Shown here piece after piece: positions 54,583 to 64,000 of a stretch of 64,000 bases of DNA. The position numbers were made by a program, and so were the translations under genes. Source of the stretch: Pseudomonadota bacterium (GTDB taxonomy: Bacteria; Desulfobacterota; Desulfobulbia; Desulfobulbales; Desulfocapsaceae); NCBI GenBank assembly GCA_018817385.1, contig JAHIUA010000098.1, forward strand, positions 1 to 64,000, in the 5' to 3' direction. The notes beneath the pieces were generated by a model, which did no database searches, had not been told where the DNA came from, and saw nothing but the letters and a program-made list of their open reading frames with translations. Numbering within the stretch: the first letter of the stretch is position 1; the number at the start of each line of letters is the position of its first letter.

Positions 54583-55656
54583 TCACAGGTTGTCCGTGAG
54601 CAGCAGACCGAATCCAATTCGATTTACATATTGATCATAATCGATCAGGCTCTCACCATACCCAGAGAAATATTGTATATATCCTTTCAGGTAATCGTAA
54701 TGCAAGAGTGGAAAACTCCACCCGAGTTTCATGGCTCCCCTGGAAAATCCGGACTCCAGGACATTACGAGACATTATGCTGAAGGTATGATCCTGATACT
54801 TGTAGGCCATTTTTATCTCACCGTGGCCTAAATAGTCGATGATATCGGGGTTGTCGTCATTTGAGATGTCCTCTTCCAGGCGTAGCCAGGGCTTTATCAG
54901 CAGGGCCAGATTGCCACGTTCGAATGCAAAACCTGCATAGACCCTGTTCCAACTTCGCGACAGGGAAGCGGTCTGGCCATTTGACTGGTGAACCAGGCCC
55001 AGGATGTTTACCGTATTCTTGAATCCGAAAAAGGATAGATCTGATCGCATCTGCAACCAGGTATCAGGTTCATGATCGCTTTCCCTGAAAGGCGAGGAGA
55101 TATCACTGTTATAGAATTGCCAGAATGATCTGACGGTATAGGCACCGAAGATGTCCACCCCCTGATTGAAGAGGTTGATTGCGAGAGGTGTTTTGATACT
55201 GAGTTGGAATTGGACCTCTGAGTTATCAAGGTCTATGGAGTCCTGGCCAGTACCTTTTTCGAACTCTTTCGAGTTATAGCCTTGGAAGTTATGCGCTGCC
55301 AGTAAGATATAGTTAGGGAGATGGGCCATAAGGGTAAATGGTTTGAGAATATTTGTCTGGTCGGCACTAAATCGTGTCTCCATTGCCCCAGCTGTGCTCT
55401 CTTCCTTTTCGCCCTTGTCTGGGTCTGCAATCTCAAGGGGCTTCCGTTTACATTCCGCTCTTGCCTCACCGAAGGTCATCGTGTCGGCTGCAGTCTTGAG
55501 AACTTCCAGCATGCAGCGTTCCTCATCTGTTACAGTCTGAGCCCAGGCTGGGGCAGTGGTGACCACAAGTACAGATGATATAATTCCCCAGGCGGACAGT
55601 GAACATCTCCCTGCGCGCTGGAACGTGTTTCTCCGCCCAGGCCATAAGCAATTCAT
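54583..55656 (-). CDS. pldA: Outer membrane phospholipase A
   Basis: The protein has 357 residues from ATG 55656; an in-frame ATG at 55701 would read through the T9G9 tract and is less likely. A signal peptide ends near APAWAQ. A linker of about 80 residues precedes a beta-barrel with alternating hydrophobic strands and an aromatic end. The PldA active site is present in NILGLVHQSNGQ (His-x-Ser, with the following Asn-Gly). It hydrolyses acyl chains of misplaced phospholipids in the outer leaflet. The leader has a hairpin and a homopolymer tract (see findings). Confidence 0.9.
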   Translation of the reverse strand: MNCLWPGRRNTFQRAGRCSLSAWGIISSVLVVTTAPAWAQTVTDEERCMLEVLKTAADTMTFGEARAECKRKPLEIADPDKGEKEESTAGAMETRFSADQTNILKPFTLMAHLPNYILLAAHNFQGYNSKEFEKGTGQDSIDLDNSEVQFQLSIKTPLAINLFNQGVDIFGAYTVRSFWQFYNSDISSPFRESDHEPDTWLQMRSDLSFFGFKNTVNILGLVHQSNGQTASLSRSWNRVYAGFAFERGNLALLIKPWLRLEEDISNDDNPDIIDYLGHGEIKMAYKYQDHTFSIMSRNVLESGFSRGAMKLGWSFPLLHYDYLKGYIQYFSGYGESLIDYDQYVNRIGFGLLLTDNL

Positions 55657-55664
55657 AGACCCAT

Positions 55665-55727
55665 CCCCCCCCCAAAAAAAAATGATGTCATAAAAATCCA
55701 TTTCTGTGATACCTCACAGAAATGGAT
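55665..55727 (-). promoter_or_regulatory. pldA leader: hairpin with T-run and T9G9 tract
   Basis: A perfect 14-bp hairpin (arms 55696-55709 and 55714-55727, loop GGTA on the minus strand) is followed by TTTTTA. Next comes a T9 run directly joined to a G9 run (55682-55665), which ends eight bases before the pldA ATG. The first resembles an intrinsic terminator or attenuator and the second a slippage-prone tract. Confidence 0.5.
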
Positions 55728-56140
55728 GCCAATATATTTGTTAGGAATATAGTACTCTCTGCGCCTCAGTCAAATCAATGTGTTTCATATTATCAAGGAA
55801 AAAGGTTGTTCGCACGGGTGTTCTCATGCCTGTGAATAGCAGGAGGAGGGAGGTGAGAATGGGAGTCAGGTTGTGTTGGTAATGGAGAAAAGGAAAGAAC
55901 AGCAATGGGTTCTTGATTTCTATCGCCACTGGGAAGTGCAGAACATCGGCAGATAAGAGTGATACTGTTCATAGAGAGGATGTTATGGCGGGGTGTGATG
56001 CTTTTGGGATATGGGTTCGGGAGAGTTGTTTGTGAAGTGAGGAGTGCACATACTGGTGGCCTTGAGGAACTAAACTATGCTATGTTCTGGAGAGGCATTA
56101 AGGTGGTGATCGTTTTGGGTGGAAAAGAAAGAGGAGAGCT
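55728..56140. other. Divergent gap, no gene seen
   Basis: About 410 bases between pldA (minus) and the transglycosylase gene (plus). A 61-codon frame ending at 56144 and overlapping the transglycosylase start has no ribosome-binding site and no recognisable motif, and was not accepted. Confidence 0.35.
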
Positions 56141-56146
56141 GTGACT

Positions 56147-57361
56147 ATGGTAAAAGACTTGTTAAAAAGGGTGCTCTTTTGTTTGTGTCTGGCCGGAGGA
56201 CTCGTACCAGTATCAGCGGTACCGGCTGCTGAGCAGTCCTTTCAGGAATGGCTGGAGGGCTTTTATTCTGTTGCGGCCGAGAACGGGATTTCGCGGGATA
56301 CCTATGAACGGACCTTTGCCGGGGTCACGGCAGCGGACGAAGAAATTCTCAAAAAGGCCGCGTATCAGGCTGAGTTCACCACGGAGATCTGGGATTATCT
56401 GGATACTCGTGTCAATCCCAGATCCATTGACGATGGGCGCATCATGGCCGGGGTTTATGGCAAGACGTTGCAAGATGTGGAGGCCCGTTTCGGCGTGGAG
56501 GCCCCTGTGCTGCTGGCCATCTGGTCCATGGAGACCAATTACGGAGCCGTCCTCCTCCGTTCCAATCGTCTCTATTATGTTCCCCGTTCCTTGGCCACCC
56601 TGGCCTATGCTGATAAACGGCGCCAAAAATTTGCCAGGGCGCAGCTGCTTGCGGTCCTGGAAATTGTCCAGGCCGGAGAGATCAGCATAGAGCAGCTGAC
56701 CGGCTCCTGGGCAGGGGCCATGGGGCATACTCAGTTCATTCCTACCAGTTATCTGGCCTACGGGGTCGATATGGATGGTGATGGGCGCCGTGATATCTGG
56801 AATTCTATTCCCGATGCCCTGGCAACGGCGGCCAATCTTCTCCATAAAAACAAATGGAAAACAGGAAAAAACTGGGGCTATGAGGTGCGAGTGCCGGCAA
56901 ATGGCGTCCTCTACAAGGAGGAAACCAAGACCTTGGCTCAGTGGCAGGAACTTGGCTTTGTCCGTCCCCACGGACAGGGTTTTCCCCAGCCTGAGGAAAA
57001 GGCTGTGTTGAAGCTGCTCGCCGGTGATACAGGTCCAGGTTTTCTGATGATGCGGAATTTTTTTATTATAAAACGCTATAACAATTCTGATTTTTATGCC
57101 CTTTCCGTGTGCCTGCTCGCTGATCGTCTGGCCGGCAGGAAAAAAATGGTTCAGGCATGGCCCAGACCAGCGGGCTCGCTCTCGGTTGAAGAGAAATTTG
57201 AGCTCCAGGCCTTGCTCAAGGAAAAGGGTTTTTATGTTGGTGCTGTTGATGGCTATCTTGGATCTAATACCAAAAAAGGGATTATGGAATTTCAAAATAA
57301 GCAGGGGATAAGATCTGACGGGAAGCCAACGCAAGAGCTCCTCAAGGCCCTGCGCCGGTGA
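56147..57361 (+). CDS. mltB: Lytic murein transglycosylase, MltB type
   Basis: The protein has 404 residues from ATG 56147, behind GAGGAGAG; GTG 56141 is an alternative. A signal peptide (about 1-28) precedes the MltB-type catalytic domain. The catalytic Glu is in LLAIWSMETNYGA. WAGAMGHTQFIPTSYLAYGV and DGRRDIWNSIPDALATAAN are family motifs. A C-terminal peptidoglycan-binding domain (about 345-404) has FYVGAVDGYLGSNTKKGIM. It cleaves glycan strands of murein with 1,6-anhydro product formation. It is followed by the PNPOx-like gene after six bases. Confidence 0.93.
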   Translation: MVKDLLKRVLFCLCLAGGLVPVSAVPAAEQSFQEWLEGFYSVAAENGISRDTYERTFAGVTAADEEILKKAAYQAEFTTEIWDYLDTRVNPRSIDDGRIMAGVYGKTLQDVEARFGVEAPVLLAIWSMETNYGAVLLRSNRLYYVPRSLATLAYADKRRQKFARAQLLAVLEIVQAGEISIEQLTGSWAGAMGHTQFIPTSYLAYGVDMDGDGRRDIWNSIPDALATAANLLHKNKWKTGKNWGYEVRVPANGVLYKEETKTLAQWQELGFVRPHGQGFPQPEEKAVLKLLAGDTGPGFLMMRNFFIIKRYNNSDFYALSVCLLADRLAGRKKMVQAWPRPAGSLSVEEKFELQALLKEKGFYVGAVDGYLGSNTKKGIMEFQNKQGIRSDGKPTQELLKALRR

Positions 57362-57367
57362 AAGGAC

Positions 57368-57985
57368 ATGGGGGAAATGCGTCGTAAACAATGTGAAATT
57401 TTAGATCACCAAGAGATCTGCAGGGTGCTGACTGGCTGTACAATCGGTCGCCTGGCAACTCTTGGTGTTGATGGCTATCCCTATATCACTCCCGTGAATT
57501 TTGTCTGGTGGCAGGAGGCAATCTATTTTCATAGCGCTCCGGCAGGAGAAAAAATGGAGAATATGAGGCGTGAGCCAAAGGTCTGTTTCGAGGTTGATGT
57601 CCCCCTTTCTTATCTGGGATTAGGCTCTGCAGCCCACCCTGACCCTTGCCGCCTGCACCAGCTCTATCACTGTGTCATTGTTCGCGGACAGGCTACTCTG
57701 CTTGCAGATGCGGAGGAAAAGGCAAGAATTCTCAATGCGCTGGTACGGGCCCATGAGCCGACAGCCATCTATCCACCTCTTAGTGCCAGAACTCCGGCCC
57801 TGTCTGCCTGTGCTGTCGTGAAAATTCATCCTGAGCAGATTTCTGCCAAGAGTGATCTCCTCCAGGGTAAAGATGGCAAGCGAGTCGCTGGGATCATTGC
57901 CTATCTCCTGGAACGGGGAGAGGAGAGGGATGTGCAGACCGTCGAGGCAATCCAGGCCAGTCAAGGTCAAGGCAATTCAGCGTAG
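57368..57985 (+). CDS. Pyridoxamine 5'-phosphate oxidase-like flavin protein
   Basis: The protein has 205 residues. The N-terminal half is the FMN-binding split barrel of the PNPOx-like/NimA type, with GRLATLGVDGYPYITPVNFV and IYFHSAPAGEKMENMRREPK. Such proteins bind FMN, F420 or heme, and the true reaction is unknown. It lies six bases after mltB and the next gene is 11 bases downstream, so it is part of a short plus-strand unit. Confidence 0.85.
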   Translation: MGEMRRKQCEILDHQEICRVLTGCTIGRLATLGVDGYPYITPVNFVWWQEAIYFHSAPAGEKMENMRREPKVCFEVDVPLSYLGLGSAAHPDPCRLHQLYHCVIVRGQATLLADAEEKARILNALVRAHEPTAIYPPLSARTPALSACAVVKIHPEQISAKSDLLQGKDGKRVAGIIAYLLERGEERDVQTVEAIQASQGQGNSA

Positions 57986-57996
57986 GGATGCTGACC

Positions 57997-58386
57997 ATGA
58001 AAAAAAGAACTCTGAGCGCAATCCTTTCAGGAATAGGGCCTTTGTTGTTCCTCTCCGGCTGCGGGCCGGTCTACAAAACCGTCTACAGCTATCGGCCGCC
58101 AGCGAGTCCCCAGGGGCAAATCTGCATAATGCAGTGTGATAATATCAAGCGGCAGTGTTATACTCATGAGGATTTTCGGGTGCGGGCCTGTGAAGACGAA
58201 AACAGGATTGCCCGTCTCGAGTATGAGCGCTGTGCTTCCATGGGCTATGACCGTTGTTGGGATCGATCTGCTTTTTGTAATTCTGGCAACTATTGGTACT
58301 GTGATGAGGAGTATCGGATCTGTTATCAGAATTGTGGTGGCTTCATCTCCAGTCGCGAGATCTGTGTCTCTGGCTGCGAGAAATAG
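57997..58386 (+). CDS. Cysteine-rich small lipoprotein
   Basis: The protein has 129 residues from ATG 57997; ATG 57988 is possible. A lipoprotein signal ends LLFLSGC. The mature part holds 12 further cysteines in about 100 residues, with spacing CIMQC, then single cysteines through YERCASMGYDRCWDRSAFC and ICYQNCGG. This suggests a disulfide-stapled envelope protein. I recognise no family. It lies 11 bases after the PNPOx-like gene. Confidence 0.7.
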   Translation: MKKRTLSAILSGIGPLLFLSGCGPVYKTVYSYRPPASPQGQICIMQCDNIKRQCYTHEDFRVRACEDENRIARLEYERCASMGYDRCWDRSAFCNSGNYWYCDEEYRICYQNCGGFISSREICVSGCEK

Positions 58387-58438
58387 AGAGGACTCGAATG
58401 GATCTATTGCTGCAAATGAATTGTATGGGTGAAAGACT

Positions 58439-59056
58439 ATGTCCCTGACTGCCTGGTTTTCTCTGGCCACCATCTGTACCCTCGGTGCCATGTCACCGGG
58501 GCCGAGCCTGGCGATTGTTTTGAAGAATACTTTAGCTGCCGGCCGTTCGGAAGGGGTGAGGACCGCCCTGGCCCATGGCTTCGGTGTCGGACTCTACGCC
58601 TTTGCCACCGCCGCCGGTCTGGCTGTTTTGATCACCGGCAGTCCTCTGCTCTTTACGATTGTGCAGTGGCTCGGGGCCTTTTTCCTGGCCTATCTTGGCT
58701 GCAAGGCCCTGTTCGGGCATTCTGCTCTGGCCGATTCGGCCCAGACGGAGGCAGATGGTTCCTGCCGGATTAACGGACTGCGCTCCGGTTTCCTGACTGC
58801 CTTTCTCAATCCCAAGCTGGCAATCTTTTTTGCCGCCCTCTTCAGTCAGTTTGTCTCTGTGCAGGCCGGGATGGGGGAAAAGATGATCATGGCCCTGACC
58901 GCCGCCACCATTGATGCCAGCTGGTATATCCTTGTTGCTCTCCTCCTCTCCCATTCCTGGGTGCTCGCTCTTTTGCGGCGCAAGGCCGGTCTGCTGGATA
59001 AGACCTTTGGGGTCCTCCTCCTGGGTCTGGCTATCCGGGTGATAACCCTGGCTTGA
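58439..59056 (+). CDS. LysE-family (RhtB-type) exporter
   Basis: The protein has 205 residues and about six membrane segments. The RhtB/LysE pattern is visible: SPGPSLAIVLKNTLAAGRSE at the N-terminus and SGFLTAFLNPKLAIFFAALF in the middle. It exports a neutral amino acid such as homoserine, or a small metabolite. It is a different subgroup from the ArgO-type protein at 27.6-28.2 kb. It stands alone after the Cys-rich lipoprotein gene (52 bases). Confidence 0.92.
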   Translation: MSLTAWFSLATICTLGAMSPGPSLAIVLKNTLAAGRSEGVRTALAHGFGVGLYAFATAAGLAVLITGSPLLFTIVQWLGAFFLAYLGCKALFGHSALADSAQTEADGSCRINGLRSGFLTAFLNPKLAIFFAALFSQFVSVQAGMGEKMIMALTAATIDASWYILVALLLSHSWVLALLRRKAGLLDKTFGVLLLGLAIRVITLA

Positions 59057-59321
59057 GGAGAGCAGAAATCTTCTTTCCCCTTCCTTGCTCGTAGAGATGG
59101 ACTCCATTTTGCCGGGGGCCGCGCCGCGGGATACTTTGTGGTCGGCGGTATGTTACACTATAAGTGAAGTTAAATCAGTAGGTTGAGTAAATTGTAGGTA
59201 AGCTGTTGACATCTAACTGGCTGTTTTGGAAGAGTGTGTTATATTTGCAGCTCAGCAGTTTTACCTGAGATGACAGAACAAGGTTGTTGGTGGACAGTTC
59301 TTGTCCGCCTTTGCAGTGTGA

Positions 59322-61568
<2,247 letters not shown>

Positions 61569-61620
61569 TTCCTTGCGGATCACAGTGGCCAATGCTCGTT
61601 TGAGAGCGAAGAATCAGGCC

Positions 61621-61660
61621 ATCCCCGGATCAATGCTCTGTTGATCCGGGGATTTTTTTT
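61621..61660 (+). terminator. Intrinsic terminator of icd
   Basis: A perfect 13-bp stem (ATCCCCGGATCAA at 61621-61633 with TTGATCCGGGGAT at 61641-61653) with a seven-base loop is followed at once by T7. Confidence 0.9.
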
Positions 61661-61672
61661 GTTCTCCTTTCT

Positions 61673-62115
61673 GGGAGTTGGAATTTCCCTTGGTGTTAGC
61701 GCTACCCCTGTTTTTTGTAGGAGCCGGCTTCAGCCGCGAATGGAGGTGGAGCGCAGGCTGCGTTTCTTTTTCGGATACCTGGGTATGCAGTTCGCGGCTG
61801 AAGCCGACTCCCACGTTGTCTTTCCGTGGTTGCTAGTCTGGGAGGATTTTTGGGAGTTGGGATTTCCCTTCGTGTTAGCGCCGCCCCCCTGGTTTTTGTA
61901 GGAGTCGGCTTCAGCCGCGAATGGAGGTGGCGCGAAGGCTGCGTTTCTCCTTCGGATACCAGGGTATGCAGTTCGCGGCTGAAGCCGGCTCCCACTATGT
62001 CTTTCCGTGGTTGCTGATCGGGGGGGATTTTTTGGAGTTGGGATTTTCCTCCTAGTTAGCGCTGCCCCTCTGGTTTTTGGAGGAGTCAGCTTCAGCCGCG
62101 AATGGAGGTGGTTCA
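61673..62115. repeat. Tandem array of REP pairs, unit about 180 bp
   Basis: Two and a half tandem units begin at 61673, 61852 and 62033, each with (G)GGAGTTGG-A/G-ATTT. Each full unit carries the REP in one orientation (GGAGYCGGCTTCAGCCGCGA, at 61719 and 61900) and again inverted about 70 bases later (TTCGCGGCTGAAGCCGRCTC, at 61791 and 61972). The partial third unit ends after one REP (62079). This is a BIME-type arrangement. It lies between icd and the metallo-beta-lactamase-fold gene, whose 3' ends face each other; open frames inside are by-products of the repeat. Confidence 0.85.
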
Positions 62116-62182
62116 GGCAGGACTTCTGTTGCGGGGAGGTGGCTGTTGTGGGCGGCTTGCCGCTTTATTCTGCGTCTGAGCC

Positions 62183-62926
62183 TTAGAGAATCAACTGCTC
62201 TCCATCCGTAGCCAGATGAATTCCTTTGGTGTCACTGAGGATTTTTGTCAGGGCCTTTTCTGCTCTCCTGGTTTCCCGAGCCAGATGGACCAGGGCCATG
62301 CTGCTGTAACCGCATTTTTGCTGAAGACGAAGGCAGCTGGCTACGGAACCGTGGTTTTCCATTCTCTCTTCCAGGGTAAAGGCCTCGTGGACTATCAGAT
62401 CGCATCCCTTCATCAGTTCTTCCCCTTCTGCGGTGGCCCGGCCATCCCCACTGTAGTAAAATGAGCGATTGTCCTTCTCTATCTTGACGGCGAAGGAGGG
62501 TTGGGAATGAATGGTGGCCGCGCTCCTATAGAGCAGATCCTGAGAGGAGAATTTTTCACCTGCTTTGAGCTGGGTGAAGTGGACGGGGAACTGGAGGCGT
62601 GCCTTGAAATCCGGGTAGGCCAGCTCCAGGGCTGGCCAGATTTTTTCAGCAGCAGGGGTGCCGCTGATGATCTGCAGCGCTCCTTTTCGGCCCATCTCCC
62701 AGAGACGGAGAAGAAGGAGGGGGACTCCAAAGAAGTGATCGCCATGGAAGTGAGAGATCCACAGGGTCTTCAGTTGCTCCGGGTCCTGGCAGTGGTGAAA
62801 AAAGGCATGGGGAACCGTGAATCCGCAGTCGAATAGGTAGTAGCTCGAATCTGACTCGAGCAGGAGTGAGGTGTTGGCCCGATCGGGATCACAGGCCTCG
62901 CCGGTGCCGAGGAAGGTGAGTATCAT
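62183..62926 (-). CDS. RNase Z-like metallo-beta-lactamase-fold protein
   Basis: The protein has 247 residues from ATG 62926. The N-terminus MILTFLGTGEACDPDRANTS and the metal motif SHFHGDHFFGVPLLL are typical of RNase Z and its relatives. Further ligands are the Asp in YYSGDGRATAEG and the His in HLARET. The substrate (tRNA 3' ends, cyclic nucleotides or another phosphodiester) is not certain, as the RNase Z exosite arm is absent. The start overlaps the HD-domain stop (ATGA), so they are coupled. Confidence 0.85.
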   Translation of the reverse strand: MILTFLGTGEACDPDRANTSLLLESDSSYYLFDCGFTVPHAFFHHCQDPEQLKTLWISHFHGDHFFGVPLLLLRLWEMGRKGALQIISGTPAAEKIWPALELAYPDFKARLQFPVHFTQLKAGEKFSSQDLLYRSAATIHSQPSFAVKIEKDNRSFYYSGDGRATAEGEELMKGCDLIVHEAFTLEERMENHGSVASCLRLQQKCGYSSMALVHLARETRRAEKALTKILSDTKGIHLATDGEQLIL

Positions 62927-63519
62927 GTTCTGAGCGCTGGGGGCTGATAATGGACCAAGACACTTTTCAGATCCTCTGGCTGTATGGTGAGAGAGGAAAA
63001 GAGAAAGCCTTCCAGCTGTTGACACTGGCTGAAATTTTTTCTGATCAGGCTGTGGCGTCCGGCGTCATTGTTGCCGTAGCGTTCCAGGATATAGTCCAGC
63101 CGCTCTTCCAGAGAGACGATTTCTTCATGGCGGACCCGTTTGTCGGCATAATAAACCAGTTCCTTGGCCAGGAACCGGCCACTCTCATACCGCCTGGGGC
63201 AGAAGTCGCTGAGAATGACATGTTCCAGGACTATCTCGGCCACTTCCGGGAAGCCCAGCTCCAGGCAGATATCTCTGCCCTGGAGGGCGTGGTTGCAGCG
63301 GTTGTCCAGACAGGGGGTCTTGGCGATATCATGGAGCAGGGCTCCGGCCAGGACCAGATCGGTGTCCGGCAGCAGGGGCTCCATTTGTTGTGAATGAGCC
63401 AGCTCCTGGAGGAGCAGATCTGCCACTCTGGTCACCATCAGGGAATGGGCCCGGATGTTGGCCAGCATTTCATACTCATCCATGAGAGAGTAGCACTGTT
63501 GGATGGTGGGAATAGTCAC
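62923..63519 (-). CDS. HD-domain phosphohydrolase
   Basis: The protein has 198 residues. HD-superfamily metal ligands are visible as HSLMVTRVADLLL, ALLHDIAKTPCLD (His-Asp) and a later ILEHV...DFCPRRYE region. This small type hydrolyses phosphate esters or nucleotides; the substrate is unknown. It overlaps the metallo-beta-lactamase-fold gene by four bases, an association that suggests sequential hydrolases on a nucleotide or RNA-derived substrate, which is inference. Confidence 0.85.
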   Translation of the reverse strand: MTIPTIQQCYSLMDEYEMLANIRAHSLMVTRVADLLLQELAHSQQMEPLLPDTDLVLAGALLHDIAKTPCLDNRCNHALQGRDICLELGFPEVAEIVLEHVILSDFCPRRYESGRFLAKELVYYADKRVRHEEIVSLEERLDYILERYGNNDAGRHSLIRKNFSQCQQLEGFLFSSLTIQPEDLKSVLVHYQPPALRT

Positions 63520-63550
63520 GCGCTTACCCTTTTCGGTTAACCATCCAGGA

Positions 63551-63700
63551 GTCTGTCTGAGAATGCCCTTCTGTCCATACTCTTCGTTATTTCAAAAAAA
63601 AAGCTGGCAAGAGTAACGCTACGGCTGCGCTTATTTTTCAGAACTACTTCGATGTTGGCTAACAGACCTCTTCTCGGACACGTTCCTGGAGGGGTGAGTT
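63551..63700 (-). repeat. Second spacer repeat, copy 2
   Basis: This spacer between hemE and the HD-domain gene shares ordered blocks with 49850-49995 (GTCTGAGAATGCCCTT, ACTCTTCGTTATTTC plus A-run, TTTTTCAGAACTACTTCGAT, TCGGACACGTTCCTG). The alignment is on the plus strand in both places. Confidence 0.6.
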
Positions 63701-63712
63701 TTTGCAAGGATA

Positions 63713-64000
63713 TCATCTTTGACTGAGTTCATGGACGAAATCCACTGCTGCCTTGGCCTGCTCCGGCGGGGTGAATTGGTGGATACCGTGACCCAGGTTG
63801 AAGATGTGACCGTGGGCGTCTTTGGCATCGTCAAGGATACGTCCTATGCGGACTTTGAGTTCATCTTTGGGCAGGAGGAGGGCAAAGGGGTCCAGGTTCC
63901 CCTGAACGGCCACTTTGCCTATGCGGCGGACTGCATCACCGATATTGATCCGCCAGTCCAGTCCCAGAACATCGGCTCCGGAACTTTCGGACATCTCCAG
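63713..64000 (-). CDS. hemE: Uroporphyrinogen decarboxylase, C-terminal part
   Basis: Only the last 95 codons are in the window; the 5' part lies beyond 64000. The sequence VLGLDWRINIGDAV, GKVAVQGNLDPFALL and GHIFNLGHGIHQFTPPEQAK is characteristic of HemE, which decarboxylates uroporphyrinogen III to coproporphyrinogen III in heme synthesis. The conserved GNLDP and NLGHGI motifs are intact. Confidence 0.93.
   Translation of the reverse strand: MEMSESSGADVLGLDWRINIGDAVRRIGKVAVQGNLDPFALLLPKDELKVRIGRILDDAKDAHGHIFNLGHGIHQFTPPEQAKAAVDFVHELSQR

Noticed and set aside
55959-56144. 61-codon frame upstream of mltB
   Set aside because: It overlaps the mltB start and lacks a ribosome-binding site; probably part of the leader.
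61641-62017. Frames inside the REP array
   Set aside because: They are produced by the tandem repeat and repeat the same peptide in two copies; no start signals.

Overview
The window looks like chromosomal DNA of a selenium-using anaerobic Gram-negative bacterium, most plausibly a sulfate reducer of the Desulfobulbales (Desulfobacterota). This placement is an inference from gene content and was not tested by database search. The supporting genes are a TRAP transporter with the TatT partner, monomeric isocitrate dehydrogenase, AmrS, a BCAM0308-family protein, glycine-reductase-type selenoproteins, and outer-membrane and lipoprotein genes. No rRNA, tRNA, CRISPR array, prophage or intact insertion sequence was seen.

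Layout. 0-18 kb holds mostly housekeeping and envelope genes: a partial unknown gene, a membrane-embedded spermidine-synthase-like protein with an exported Pcm, an NlpC/P60 lipoprotein, FtsH, a TRAP operon (tatT-dctP-dctQ-dctM) followed by rtcB, a kinase-like protein with a universal stress protein, a PanE-type reductase and a large membrane protein.

18-36 kb is the most unusual part. On the plus strand an ACP / acyl-AMP ligase / PlsC fusion, a second acyl ligase, grdC, grdA and a membrane protein run in one direction. On the minus strand follow argO-like and selD, then, across an argP-like regulator, a CDP-alcohol phosphatidyltransferase and grdB-grdE. GrdA, GrdB and SelD each contain an in-frame UGA in the exact selenocysteine position of the family, and each UGA is followed by a hairpin with a GGA apical loop. 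GrdD, the acetyl-phosphate-forming subunit of protein C, is not in the window. Lipid-activation and phospholipid genes occupy the neighbourhood.

34-48 kb carries a phosphoribosyltransferase, an isochorismatase-like hydrolase, a DnaJ-type chaperone, AmrS, a CarS-metallophosphoesterase fusion, a B12-binding radical SAM protein, a stress cluster (three Hsp20 genes plus HtrA/DegP) and citrate synthase. 48-64 kb has a PAS histidine kinase, a universal stress protein, an orphan PstS-like binding protein beside a chemoreceptor, PldA, a lytic transglycosylase, a Cys-rich lipoprotein, monomeric Icd, a metallo-beta-lactamase-fold protein coupled to an HD-domain protein, and the 3' part of hemE.

Intergenic DNA is rich in repeats. 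There is a dispersed element of about 125 bp with a GCCAAT-N-ATTGGC core (six clear copies), a second pair of related spacers, and REP/BIME elements carrying GCGGCTGAAGCCG, including a tandem array of about 180-bp units at 61.7-62.1 kb. A perfect 21-bp inverted repeat precedes selD.
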